A program made the position numbers and the translations under genes. Below are positions 45,613-56,390 of a stretch of DNA of 64,000 bases, in pieces (within the stretch, counting starts at the first letter, position 1; the number at the start of each line of letters is the position of its first letter). The notes under the pieces are model-generated. The model worked only from the letters and a program-made list of their open reading frames with translations. It searched no databases and was not told where the DNA came from. The stretch spans positions 54,262,336 to 54,326,335 of the forward strand of contig NC_081183.1 in assembly GCF_029867415.1 (NCBI RefSeq), in the 5' to 3' direction. Origin of the DNA: Vicia villosa (lineage: Eukaryota > Streptophyta > Magnoliopsida > Fabales > Fabaceae).

Positions 45613-47475
45613 ATGGCTAACAGTGTGACCGTCAACAAAAAGACTACGAAGCATACCTTCTCTTGCAGTTTCTACCGTGAGGATATAACACCTTTGGTCC
45701 GATTGAGCACCCGAGTTACTGGGCAAAATTTGGATGAATTCAGAAAGACTTATGGCCACCTTCTGCTTATGTTAACTACCCGTATTGATGAGTGGGGTCT
45801 CTACACTCTTCTTCAGTTTTATGATTCTGAGTTGCGCTGCTTTACCTTTCAAGATTACCAACTAGCCCCTACCCTCGAAGAGTATGCACATATTCTCCAA
45901 ATCAAAGTTCAACATAAAGTTCCTTTTGTATGTGCACCTGAGAAGCCCAAAATGGATCGCATTGCTAATGCTCTTTATTTGAGCATGAAGGACGTTAAGG
46001 ATAACTGGAAGCCTAATGGTGGGACCCATGGATTCTATGTGAAATTTCTGATGAGGGAAGCTGAAGCCCTTGCTGATAAGGAAAAGTGGAAAGAATTCAA
46101 TGCTCTCCTGGCCGTCATGGTCTATGGATTAGTGATGTTCCCGAATATTCCAAATTTTGTTGATCTCACTGCCATTTGTCTCTTTATGGATCAAAATCCT
46201 GTACCCACGCTGTTGGCCGACACTTATTATGCCATCCATTCTAGGTATGGGAAAAAAGGATCAGTTGGGGGTTGTTTACCAATACTGTACGAATGGTTTT
46301 CTTCACATTTGCCTAAAAGCGGAGCGTTTGTCACCACAAGAGATTCACAGAAGTGGCCCCAAAGGATTATGGGACTTACTGCAAATGATATTGTTTGGTA
46401 TCACCTCCGAACAAACATTGAGCAAGTTATAACCAGATGTGGCAGTTTTGGCAATGTTCCTCTCATAGGGACAAAAGGAGTTATCAACTATAATCCGAAG
46501 CTAGCACTGCGCGAGTAGGGTTTTGTACTGAAGGACAAGCCTTTGGATAAAGAGATATTTGAGTTCGTTTGCTTTGAGAAAAGAACCGATCCAGAAGGTT
46601 TGGAGAAAGTAAGGAGTGCGTGGAACAAAATTCATACAGAAGACCGAACTACCTTGGGGGGAAAGAATGCTATTGCTAAGAAAGCTTATACCGAATGGGT
46701 TGAAGAGAGAGTTAAGGAACGCCTGTTGCCCTTCCCGAAGGTTAGCCCTCTATATGAACAACCTCCTGAGACTTTCACTGCCACTGTACCAGCTGAGGAG
46801 TACAACCAAGTACATGTGGAGAATATCAGGTTGCGAGAAAAAGGGGAAGACGCTAAAATAAAGTATTTCTTGGTGGATCAGAAAAGGGCTGAATTAGCAC
46901 ATGAGGTCAAAATGCTGAAAGGAGGATCTTCCAGAGTTCAAAAAAGGGCTAGAGCGGAAAGGGGTGAAAGAGCTACCACTTTTCGTGTTGAGGACCATCA
47001 AAAGGTTATAGAAGAAGCTGTAAAAGAAGTGGAAGAAAGAATCAAACGTGAATACCAAGAAGACTTGAGAGCTCACAAGCTCCGACTAGAAAAAGAGACT
47101 AAATATCAGTTGAGGACTATGAAAAAGAAACTGGAAGAAGAGACTACCCAAAGAATAGCAGTTGAGACTCAGCTGAAAGGGAGTCACCTCCGCACCGCTC
47201 GACTAACAGAAGAGAATGTCAAGCTCAGAGATCAAATGACAGATATGGAGAATGCACCCGAGAAGACTTATCTCCCAGAATGTAAAGGATGTGACGAACT
47301 TAGGGAGTGCTGCAAGAAGCTGGATGGGAATTTGTTCCGCAAAGATGAGGTGATCCAAAGTCTCATTAAAGGAAGGGATCGAGAAGCGACCAAGAAACTG
47401 TTTGATGAAACTAAGAAGTGGAGCGATGAGCACTTCAGGCAAGGGGGGCCCCTGTTTTATATTCAGATGGATTGA
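45613..47475 (+). pseudogene. Ogre D ORF1 protein (one stop)
   Basis: A 621-codon frame from MANSVTVNKK (45613) to TGA at 47475, with a single TAG at 46516-46518 in the same phase. The first part matches Ogre A ORF1 (CFTFQDYQLAPTLEEYAHIL, VMVYGLVMFPNIPNF, QNPVPTLLADTYY), the plant mobile-domain / DUF7745-like region. The second part, missing or shorter in A, is a long Lys/Glu-rich coiled coil (about residues 430-560) with a Cys-rich spot CKGCDELRECC. The stop replaces a residue before GFVLKDKP. The function of Ogre ORF1 is unknown. It is followed by a spacer and then gag. Confidence 0.85.
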
Positions 47476-47840
47476 TGTTTGAGTCTGTATGTCCCGACCA
47501 CCACCAGACTTGTTGGATGGGGTCTTTTATTTCCCTTGTTGAACTATCTTGTTGATGTTTGGCTGGCCCAAGTTTAAATTTCTGTTATGAATGAAAAGGA
47601 ACTAGTTTCTCTTGATGCTTATCTTTTTGTCACATTGTTAAACATTCTTGATTAATATTAAATATTTTGGATACTATGAAAATGGTACCTCACACCATAT
47701 GCACACATGCACCTCATGCACACCATGCACAAACAGGTACACCAGATGATGATCTTATTTGACTGATCAGGTTTTCTCTTTCAGCAATTGCACCTCCGCC
47801 TACACATCGCTACTACACAAGGGCCAATCATTCACTGCAA
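47476..47840 (+). other. Spacer between ORF1 and gag of Ogre D
   Basis: 365 bp, non-coding, with cacacatgcacctcatgcac-type short repeats. TTTTCTCTTTCAG lies at about 47770-47782, a good 3' splice-site match, and the frame is open from there into gag. Confidence 0.6.
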
Positions 47841-48384
47841 ATGGATCAGTTAAGGGATGATCTTATCCAGATGAGAACCCAAGTTATTGCTCAGATGACT
47901 CAGTTCATGGAAGTCATGCAAAGCATGGCTGATCGCCAAGAAGAGCTCAGAATCAGGATGGACACAGTTGCTCAGGTTGTTGCGGATCCCCCGCAAAGAA
48001 ATCCTGCTGATATCCGTGTCAATGGTGAACCTGTGAACGGAGGACCTGGTGTAATTCCTCCTGCTGCCAATCAAGGTAATCCTCGTGGGCCTCCCCAGCC
48101 TACTCCTGAAGGACAAACTACACAACAGATCAGAAGGGCTGCTGCTATCCCCATGTTGGAAGAGGACCGACACGAGGATTCGTTTCCGGAGAGTGAATGG
48201 GGATTTCCACATGATGCTGGAAGGATGTTTAGAGGTCTGGAGGAAAGGATGAGGGCAATGGAAGGCCAAGGATTGGGTATGGATATCAATGACTTGGGTT
48301 TAGTTCCTGGCGTCCGTGTGCCACCGAAATTCAAGGTACCCGACTTCGAGAAATACAAGGGGAATACATGTCCTAAGACGCATG
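47841..48384 (+). pseudogene. gag: Ogre D Gag, N-terminal part (cut by Athila)
   Basis: Starts MDQLRDDLIQMRTQVIAQM, a coiled-coil helix, followed by a Pro/Gly-rich linker, an acidic patch, and the Gag motif DLGLVPGVRVPPKFKVPDF that matches Ogre A (DLGLVSDVVIPPKFKVPVF). After CPKTHV it runs into Athila sequence. By comparison with A about 60 residues of Gag are missing between here and 56391, so the Athila event removed Ogre sequence as well. The frame is open further back to the splice-like site near 47782. Confidence 0.85.
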
Positions 48385-49122
48385 TACGAAATTCTGCATC
48401 TGCTCGGTAGCGTCCATGTTATGAGTAGGACATGCAGTCAAACACCTTTTGAACCTCTTGTATGCATCCCCCAATGATTCCCCCTCTTTTTGTTTGAAAT
48501 TTACAATGTCGTATCTTTTTCGGATGAACACCGACGCAGGAAAATATTCATTGAGGAATGCCGTTTCCATCTCTTGCCATGTCGTGATACTTGCAGCCGG
48601 AAGTGAGTAAAACCACTCCTCTGCGTCATCAGTAAGTGTAAACGGAAACATAACAAGTCTCTTGGCCTCCTCTGAATGACCTTCGATCTTCAACGAAGTT
48701 GTCGTAGTGAGAAATCTCTGAAGATGCTTATTTGCATCCTCGTTTATTCTTCCGGAGAACGGCTTGCTCTCTAGCTGGCGAATGGTGGATGGATGCAATT
48801 GAAAATGTGCCACATTCACGGGTTGATTAACAATAGTCATCCGGTTGGGGTGAGCATTTGCCCCTCCATAGTCCCCTAACAATCTCTCCGCAGGAGGTTG
48901 ATTTCCAGCCATGTTAACTGGTTCCTGAACTACCTCCCTGTCAAAATCAGAGTCGCTGTGCTCCGAATGCACAGACACTTCGTCGTCGCTTTCCTGATGT
49001 GGAACACTGAGACTTGCACTTGGTGCTGCCAGTCTTTCAATTCTTGCCTTGCGGCGTCTCTCGTGCAGAGCTCTTTCTGGTTCTGTGTCAAAGGAAAATT
49101 TAGCTGAGGTCTGACCTCGCAT
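48385..49122 (-). pseudogene. gag: Athila Gag, N-terminal fragment (duplicate)
   Basis: Equals the start of the complete frame at 54802 (MRGQTSAKFSFDTEPERAL…) and runs about 245 residues to the block TEQMQNFV, where it meets Ogre D sequence at 48384/48385. The bases tacga at 48385-48389 fit both partners, a short microhomology. There is no stop or frameshift in the retained part. As it lacks the Gag C-terminus and protease, it is a dead fragment. Confidence 0.9.
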
Positions 49123-49248
49123 AAACAGTTAGACAACAGTTAGAACAGATACAACTGCAATGAAATTAAAATAACGGATAAAAATAAAATTTTGGTCGCA
49201 GAGCAACAAAATTTCAATTGACTTAAAGTTCGGCTTATAGTTTGGCAG

Positions 49249-49266
49249 TCCCCGGCAACGGCGCCA
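49249..49266 (-). promoter_or_regulatory. Athila PBS (tRNA-Asp), truncated unit
   Basis: Plus strand TCCCCGGCAACGGCGCCA, which equals the 3' end of a plant tRNA-Asp including CCA. It lies six bases from the LTR. Confidence 0.9.
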
Positions 49267-49272
49267 AAAACT

Positions 49273-50710
49273 TGATCGGAAAATAGCAAGTGTACTACTT
49301 TTGTTACCGATGTAGTTATTAAAATGGAGTTGAATCCAAGTATCGATCACAAGGACTGCGGATAAAATATAAGCCAGGACTAAATTTCAATTGAACAAAA
49401 AGCTATTGTGGTTTTTGATTTGCTTGAGAAAACTACTAACTGTTTATAATTAAAAACGATAAGTAATTGATGATTTGGTTCACAAATGAGAAAGCATGCT
49501 AAGGTTGATGTATAAATCTTATGTAACCCCTTGAAAATACCGTTGTTCATGAAAAGATGTGACCACAATTGAGTATCAATTCTATAAAATAGTTTTCCCT
49601 AATTCCTTAGTGGAGAACTTCTTAATACTTAAAAGTCAATTTCAATTCCTCAATAATTGATTTTAGTATTAAGGCATTATGCATCGTGTTCTAGAATGGA
49701 TGATCACTATGGTGAAATCCTTATTCCTAAGCGATTTACCGGTAATGTTTTGATTCAAAACGCATTAGAGTGGTGTGTCAAGCCTAACCCTAATCATAGA
49801 TCAACAAAATATTTTCCAATACAATGAAGCATGAAAATCTTTGAATCATAAACTCAAATTATAAAAACATCAAATTCATCACAACGGTTTTAACAAGTCA
49901 TTACATGAAAAGATTTAGGGACATCACCCTAGCATAAAATAGTTTAGCTACTCATAATGTTTAAGAAAATAACAAGAGTAATTGAAGTCATTACAAGAAA
50001 TTATCGATTGATATGATCTCCAATCGCGAGTGCTCTTGAAGATCTCTTCCAAAACCCTTGACTCTTCTTTCTCTGTAATTCTCTATGCTCAATGATCCAA
50101 GATGCCGGTTCCTTCTTCCTGTTAGGTTTTAGTAGTGTTGGCAGTCATCCCCCCTATCCGAAAGGTCCAAAATACCCTTAATGAGTAAAAGGCTTACAAA
50201 ATATCACAAGTTGAAAATCTGCCCGCGCCTGCCAACACGGACCGTGTGTAGGAACACGGGTGCCCGTGTTGGTTAACTGCTCCTTTGCCAAAAATTCACT
50301 TTCTGCTCATCTTTTCACACGGACCGTGTGCAGGAACACGGGTGCCCGTGTGAAACCTCTGCCTAGCCTTCAAGATGGCTTTTCCATCCACTTTTTGACA
50401 CGGGCCGTGTGCATGCACACGGGTGCCCGTGTTGACCTCAACTTTGGCTCTTTTGGCTTCTTTCTCCGCTCGTGCTCGCCATAAGTTTCTACCTCTCCCG
50501 TGCATCAACCTGGCCACACACAAACTAAAAACCAACGCATAAAACGGCACTTGAATAATACTCAAAACACACTAGCATGCAACAACATCACACAATCGAA
50601 AAACAAGAAACTTACTTGAAAAACATATGACAATGCCACTTAGTATTACCAAGATTGCGAATTTCGGTCGGAAAAAGATGCAGAAACTTACTAGAAATGG
50701 TGACCGATCA
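49273..50710 (-). repeat. Athila LTR, left copy (3' LTR of the full unit)
   Basis: 1438 bp with inverted tips TGATCGG and CCGATCA. On its right lies the polypurine tract, on its left a PBS, so it serves as 3' LTR for the unit to the right and as 5' LTR for the truncated unit to the left. It holds three large palindromes at 50232-50272, 50314-50354 and 50397-50435. Confidence 0.9.
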
Positions 50711-50722
50711 CAACCCCACACT
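50711..50722 (-). promoter_or_regulatory. Athila polypurine tract
   Basis: Minus strand AGTGTGGGGTTG directly before the LTR start TGATCGG, the usual Athila tract. A second GTGTGGGGTTG lies at about 51331-51341. Confidence 0.85.
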
Positions 50723-52129
50723 TATCTCATTGCTTGTCCTCAAGCGATGTATCGAGGCAAAACTGAGGTCACCACGAGATTCTTTTCTCCACAACACAAT
50801 CAGGTTTTTCGCAAGATTCCTTCACTTAGCAATCGAGTTTCTGATTTCCTTCTTCAAACTATCAACTGCATTCTCACTTTCGAGCACGTTTTCACCTGCA
50901 AGCTTTTCACACTCTCACCAAATCTCTCCGGGTTAAAGTGTTTACACTCACAGTATCAAGGCATGCATATTACTTTCAACTTTGAATAAATTCTCAAATC
51001 ACTACACACACGGATTGCACACACTTCATGAGGTCTTAAGGTTGTATCGTGGCTTGGGTTTGGTGGGTAAACAAGAAACGGGATAACAAATGGTTTGGTG
51101 CTCGACACTTATATTGGATTCACTTCTCTACTCAAACTGATTTGAATCGTAAAAGTGGGGTTTGGACCTTATCCGGTCTTTCTCAAAAGTGGGTAAAGGT
51201 AAAGATTATTCTTGCTTTGAATTTTTAAAACCTCTTCTTTTTTTTTTTCACAAGATCCATATTCATCTTTTCTCTTTTTTTTTCTTTTGAGATCTCATTT
51301 TTCTTGCCCTTTTTCAATAGTTTACAACCCCACACTTAGATCCTTTAGTGTCCTTCAAGTGATTTAACATGAATGTCGAGCGATAACATGAACAATGAGA
51401 ATGCGGGTGGTAAAAAGAATAACAACAATGAACAAAACACGCATTACGGCTCAAAAGGGGGTGACGATGGATATGATGCATACGGGATGGCTAGAAAGGC
51501 TCGGGGTTACAAAAAAAAAAAAAAACTTGCCTCAGTGTGCGCTTTCGTAGTGTGCTTGTGTTATGAGAACGTACGCAAAATCAAAGTGAATAGTGCCATA
51601 CCTGACTGGACTCTCATGTGGAATTATGAATTTGGCTCTGAAATCTCACCGGGTCGGTTAAGCTTGCATGCTTCAAGGTGCTCTTGGTGTCCTGCAGTTT
51701 CCTTTCATCTAAAGTCTACCATACTCCTCTCTTGGTTCAGTTTCGACTTCTTGCGTCCTACCTTCTTTTCTTTGATTGTGTCAGCTTCCGTGGTGCCTGC
51801 GGAGATCAAGTGTGGAATGTGTTGTTCAACCACTAACTATTAGTTCGCTCCCTTCCGACTTGTATCCATTATCTGGTAACACCATTATTGCACTGCACCA
51901 CACAAACTGAACGAAACATTGTCCTCAATGTTTTAATTCCAGATAGCGAGGGTGAACTCACAGAGGGTATTGTGACTCCAGCTGCCGCTTCCTAGCTTTC
52001 ACCAGAAAGACCCCCTCTTTTTTTTTTGAAAACAAAACAAAAAGTAAACTGCATTATTAAAAACCGTGGGTTGCCTCCCACAAAGCGCTTCGTTTAACGT
52101 CGCATGGCTCGACGATCCATTCCCTTCTA
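50723..52129. other. Athila non-coding tail, pol missing
   Basis: About 1.4 kb between the end of gag-pro and the PPT. It has poly-T/A runs (about 51238-51290, 51509-51524, 52017-52027) and a hairpin GTGGG / CCCAC at 52066-52081 in a context (ttgcctccc … aagcgcttcgtttaacgtc) that I know as conserved downstream of pol in Athila elements. No RT, RNase H or integrase motif on either strand. Confidence 0.7.
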
Positions 52130-54802
52130 TTATGGGGGATACGTCCTCTTCCACACCATTTTGCTTGTCCTTTCCGCAACCCAGAACTCATCTAGATTTA
52201 AAGGATGGAACACTTTGTGCCTCAAGTCACTTTCAACTTCCATCTCCTTACCTTGATGTCCCTTTTTCTTTCTTTCCTTGATTTCTTTATTGGGCTTTGG
52301 AGTTTTTATATGAGATGCTGCCACCTGAGAGATTATGCTTGAGACCTTTTTTGGGGTTGGTTCCGATCTTTTGCTTTTGCCTACTATGTGGATCATTCCA
52401 ACTGAAGATTGATTATCTCCACTTTCACCTTGCTTCTTGGTATCTAACACTTTCAAAGTTATTTCTTCATCAAAAGATTTCAAAGTCAGAGTACCTTTTT
52501 CAATATCGACATTGCACCGACTAGTGCGCAAGAAAGGTCGACCCAGAATAATAGGGGTCTCTTCATCTTCAGGGATATCCATTATTTCAAAATCAACTGG
52601 AAAAACAAATTTGTCAATTTCTACCAATACATCTTCTGCCACCCCATATGACCTCTTCATGGTGTGATCTGCAAATTTCAACTCTGTTCCTCTTTCACTC
52701 ACCTTTTCAATACCGAGCTTTTTGAAGATAGATAACGGCATTAAGCTCACACTAGCACCCGAATCAATTAGAACTTTCATGAAAGTTCTGTTTTTTATCG
52801 TGCACGGTATTGCAACTAATCCAGGATCTTTCTGCTTGATTGGTATTCTCTTCTCTGGTGAGATTGCACAACATTTCTCCTTCTTAACTACCCCTTCACC
52901 CCTTGTTGGTTTCTTTTTAGATATCACTTCCTTCATGAATTTCCTATACATTGGCATTTTCTCGAGTGCATCCAAGAATGGAATATTGATCTCTAACTTT
53001 TTGAAGTATGTGGCAAACTTCTCAAAGTCTTTCTCTTTTTGGTCCTTCTTTGCTACTCGAGAAGGATACGGCAACTTAATCAATGGTGTCGACTCTTTTC
53101 TTCTTTTCTCTTCAGTTGGCTTCACGGGTTGTATCACCTCCTCTGGCACTTTCTTATTTTCACGCACTTCAAGATCTACTTCGATGATATCATCATACTC
53201 AATTTCATTTTTTTCTTCTGGTTTTAATCTCCTCAGACTTCTTGTTGAGACGACATTCACAATCTGATGCTCCCTTGGGTTTGTAACAGTTGCACTTGGT
53301 AAGGAACCTTGTGGTTGAGCATTGGCGAGTTGTTGTGCTATCTGACTCATTTGAAGCTCCAGATTTTGGATTGAAGCTCCTGTGTTCCTAAGAGTGCTCC
53401 TTGTTTCCTCTTGGAATTGAGAATTGTGAGCGGCCATCTTTTCAAGAGCAATTTCCCAATCTGCTTTCTTTGGTACCTGTTGTTGACCTTGAGTTTGGAA
53501 CTGTTGCGGATGGTGCTGGAATTGTTGTTGATATGGAGTTTGTTGTTGTGGAGGTTTGTACTGTTGTGTCTGAGCTGGAACTTGGAACTGAGTTGATCCT
53601 TGCTTCTGAAAGTTTCCTTGTTGATCCTTCCATGTAAAGTTAGGATGATTTTTCCATCCTGGATTATATGTATTGGCATAAGGATTGTTTTGCCTTAACA
53701 TATGAATCTGCTCAACCTGTTCTTGAGTTGCCACACAATGCATAGCAAAGTGCGGTCCACCACATATTTCACAAAGAACCGCTTTAACTGGTTCCACCTG
53801 TGCCACTGACTGAGTTCCAATATTCATCTTTTTTAACCTTCTCTCTACCTCTGCAGCAATCTGATCCTCCATCTTAACAACCTGCTCTGGTAACTTCAAA
53901 TCAATTTTTCCCTCCGGTTGGCTCATGGTTCGATCATACAATTCAAGATGCTCATTGGCAGCAATTGCCTCTATGATCCTTTTCATAACTGTGGCTGTAG
54001 CAAAATTGGTTGAACCACCAGCAGCGGTATCAATAAGCTGCTTTGTCTTGAGTCGCAACCCATTTACGAAATTCTGCATCTGCTCGGTAGCGTCCATGTT
54101 ATGAGTAGGACATGCAGTCAAACACCTTTTGAACCTCTTGTATGCATCCCCCAATGATTCCCCCTCTTTTTGTTTGAAATTTACAATGTCGTATCTTTTT
54201 CGGATGAACACCGACGCAGGAAAATATTCATTGAGGAATGCCGTTTCCATCTCTTGCCATGTCGTGATACTTGCAGCCGGAAGTGAGTAAAACCACTCCT
54301 CTGCGTCATCAGTAAGTGTAAACGGAAACATAACAAGTCTCTTGGCCTCCTCTGAATGACCTTCGATCTTCAACGAAGTTGTCGTAGTGAGAAATCTCTG
54401 AAGATGCTTATTTGCATCCTCGTTTATTCTTCCGGAGAACGGCTTGCTCTCTAGCTGGCGAATGGTGGATGGATGCAATTGAAAATGTGCCACATTCACG
54501 GGTTGATTAACAATAGTCATCCGGTTGGGGTGAGCATTTGCCCCTCCATAGTCCCCTAACAATCTCTCCGCAGGAGGTTGATTTCCAGCCATGTTAACTG
54601 GTTCCTGAACTACCTCCCTGTCAAAATCAGAGTCGCTGTGCTCCGAATGCACAGACACTTCGTCGTCGCTTTCCTGATGTGGAACACTGAGACTTGCACT
54701 TGGTGCTGCCAGTCTTTCAATTCTTGCCTTGCGGCGTCTCTCGTGCAGAGCTCTTTCTGGTTCTGTGTCAAAGGAAAATTTAGCTGAGGTCTGACCTCGC
54801 AT
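52130..54802 (-). CDS. gag-pro: Athila Gag-protease polyprotein
   Basis: An intact 890-residue frame, starting at MRGQTSAKFS. It has an acidic N-terminal region, the Athila capsid core (SGRINEDANKHLQRFL, TLTDDAEEWFYSLPA, WQEMETAFLNEYFP, KEGESLGDAYKRFKRCL, IDTAAGGS), a CCHC-like knuckle CEICGGPHFAMHC, a long Gln/Pro-rich stretch, a Lys/Glu-rich linker and an aspartic protease with VLIDSGASVSLMP and ILGRPFLRTS near the C-terminus. It stops soon after, at KMVWKRTYPP, before any RT. The product would form capsids and mature them, but the element cannot copy itself. Confidence 0.9.
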   Translation of the reverse strand: MRGQTSAKFSFDTEPERALHERRRKARIERLAAPSASLSVPHQESDDEVSVHSEHSDSDFDREVVQEPVNMAGNQPPAERLLGDYGGANAHPNRMTIVNQPVNVAHFQLHPSTIRQLESKPFSGRINEDANKHLQRFLTTTTSLKIEGHSEEAKRLVMFPFTLTDDAEEWFYSLPAASITTWQEMETAFLNEYFPASVFIRKRYDIVNFKQKEGESLGDAYKRFKRCLTACPTHNMDATEQMQNFVNGLRLKTKQLIDTAAGGSTNFATATVMKRIIEAIAANEHLELYDRTMSQPEGKIDLKLPEQVVKMEDQIAAEVERRLKKMNIGTQSVAQVEPVKAVLCEICGGPHFAMHCVATQEQVEQIHMLRQNNPYANTYNPGWKNHPNFTWKDQQGNFQKQGSTQFQVPAQTQQYKPPQQQTPYQQQFQHHPQQFQTQGQQQVPKKADWEIALEKMAAHNSQFQEETRSTLRNTGASIQNLELQMSQIAQQLANAQPQGSLPSATVTNPREHQIVNVVSTRSLRRLKPEEKNEIEYDDIIEVDLEVRENKKVPEEVIQPVKPTEEKRRKESTPLIKLPYPSRVAKKDQKEKDFEKFATYFKKLEINIPFLDALEKMPMYRKFMKEVISKKKPTRGEGVVKKEKCCAISPEKRIPIKQKDPGLVAIPCTIKNRTFMKVLIDSGASVSLMPLSIFKKLGIEKVSERGTELKFADHTMKRSYGVAEDVLVEIDKFVFPVDFEIMDIPEDEETPIILGRPFLRTSRCNVDIEKGTLTLKSFDEEITLKVLDTKKQGESGDNQSSVGMIHIVGKSKRSEPTPKKVSSIISQVAASHIKTPKPNKEIKERKKKGHQGKEMEVESDLRHKVFHPLNLDEFWVAERTSKMVWKRTYPP

Positions 54803-54928
54803 AAACAGTTAGACAACAGTTAGAACAGATACAACTGCAATGAAATTAAAATAACGGATAAAAATAAAATTTTGGTCGCAGAGCAACAAAATTTCAATTG
54901 ACTTAAAGTTCGGCTTATAGTTTGGCAG

Positions 54929-54946
54929 TCCCCGGCAACGGCGCCA
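54929..54946 (-). promoter_or_regulatory. Athila PBS (tRNA-Asp), full unit
   Basis: Same 18-mer as at 49249, next to the 5' LTR and 127 bp before gag. Confidence 0.9.
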
Positions 54947-54952
54947 AAAACT

Positions 54953-56390
54953 TGATCGGAAAATAGCAAGTGTACTACTTTTGTTACCGATGTAGTTATT
55001 AAAATGGAGTTGAATCCAAGTATCGATCACAAGGACTGCGGATAAAATATAAGCCAGGACTAAATTTCAATTGAACAAAAAGCTATTGTGGTTTTTGATT
55101 TGCTTGAGAAAACTACTAACTGTTTATAATTAAAAACGATAAGTAATTGATGATTTGGTTCACAAATGAGAAAGCATGCTAAGGTTGATGTATAAATCTT
55201 ATGTAACCCCTTGAAAATACCGTTGTTCATGAAAAGATGTGACCACAATTGAGTATCAATTCTATAAAATAGTTTTCCCTAATTCCTTAGTGGAGAACTT
55301 CTTAATACTTAAAAGTCAATTTCAATTCCTCAATAATTGATTTTAGTATTAAGGCATTATGCATCGTGTTCTAGAATGGATGATCACTATGGTGAAATCC
55401 TTATTCCTAAGCGATTTACCGGTAATGTTTTGATTCAAAACGCATTAGAGTGGTGTGTCAAGCCTAACCCTAATCATAGATCAACAAAATATTTTCCAAT
55501 ACAATGAAGCATGAAAATCTTTGAATCATAAACTCAAATTATAAAAACATCAAATTCATCACAACGGTTTTAACAAGTCATTACATGAAAAGATTTAGGG
55601 ACATCACCCTAGCATAAAATAGTTTAGCTACTCATAATGTTTAAGAAAATAACAAGAGTAATTGAAGTCATTACAAGAAATTATCGATTGATATGATCTC
55701 CAATCGCGAGTGCTCTTGAAGATCTCTTCCAAAACCCTTGACTCTTCTTTCTCTGTAATTCTCTATGCTCAATGATCCAAGATGCCGGTTCCTTCTTCCT
55801 GTTAGGTTTTAGTAGTGTTGGCAGTCATCCCCCCTATCCGAAAGGTCCAAAATACCCTTAATGAGTAAAAGGCTTACAAAATATCACAAGTTGAAAATCT
55901 GCCCGCGCCTGCCAACACGGACCGTGTGTAGGAACACGGGTGCCCGTGTTGGTTAACTGCTCCTTTGCCAAAAATTCACTTTCTGCTCATCTTTTCACAC
56001 GGACCGTGTGCAGGAACACGGGTGCCCGTGTGAAACCTCTGCCTAGCCTTCAAGATGGCTTTTCCATCCACTTTTTGACACGGGCCGTGTGCATGCACAC
56101 GGGTGCCCGTGTTGACCTCAACTTTGGCTCTTTTGGCTTCTTTCTCCGCTCGTGCTCGCCATAAGTTTCTACCTCTCCCGTGCATCAACCTGGCCACACA
56201 CAAACTAAAAACCAACGCATAAAACGGCACTTGAATAATACTCAAAACACACTAGCATGCAACAACATCACACAATCGAAAAACAAGAAACTTACTTGAA
56301 AAACATATGACAATGCCACTTAGTATTACCAAGATTGCGAATTTCGGTCGGAAAAAGATGCAGAAACTTACTAGAAATGGTGACCGATCA
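54953..56390 (-). repeat. Athila LTR, right copy (5' LTR)
   Basis: Identical in length and, as far as I compared, in sequence to 49273-50710. Its outer tip borders Ogre D gag at 56391. Palindromes at 55912-55952, 55994-56034 and 56077-56115. Confidence 0.9.

Larger units (their letters stand above)
48385..56390 (-). mobile_element. Athila-type element, tandem LTR-internal-LTR-partial internal
   Basis: On the minus strand: 5' LTR 56390-54953, PBS, gag-pro, non-coding tail, PPT, LTR 50710-49273, then a second PBS and the first ~740 bp of gag again, cut off at 48385. The segments 48385-50710 and 54065-56390 look identical in every base I compared, at a constant offset of 5680. Athila assignment rests on the tRNA-Asp PBS, the Gag type, and the GTGTGGGG tract. 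RT, RNase H and integrase are absent. The right end joins Ogre D gag cleanly; the left end does not, so the block looks like a tandem duplicate with a deletion. Confidence 0.88.

Noticed and set aside
49249..49266. tRNA-Asp gene
   Set aside because: Only the 18-base 3' end is present, next to an LTR; it is a primer binding site.
50627..51843. Several frames of 93-156 codons on the plus strand in the Athila tail
   Set aside because: They run through poly-T/A tracts, antisense to the element, with no domain.
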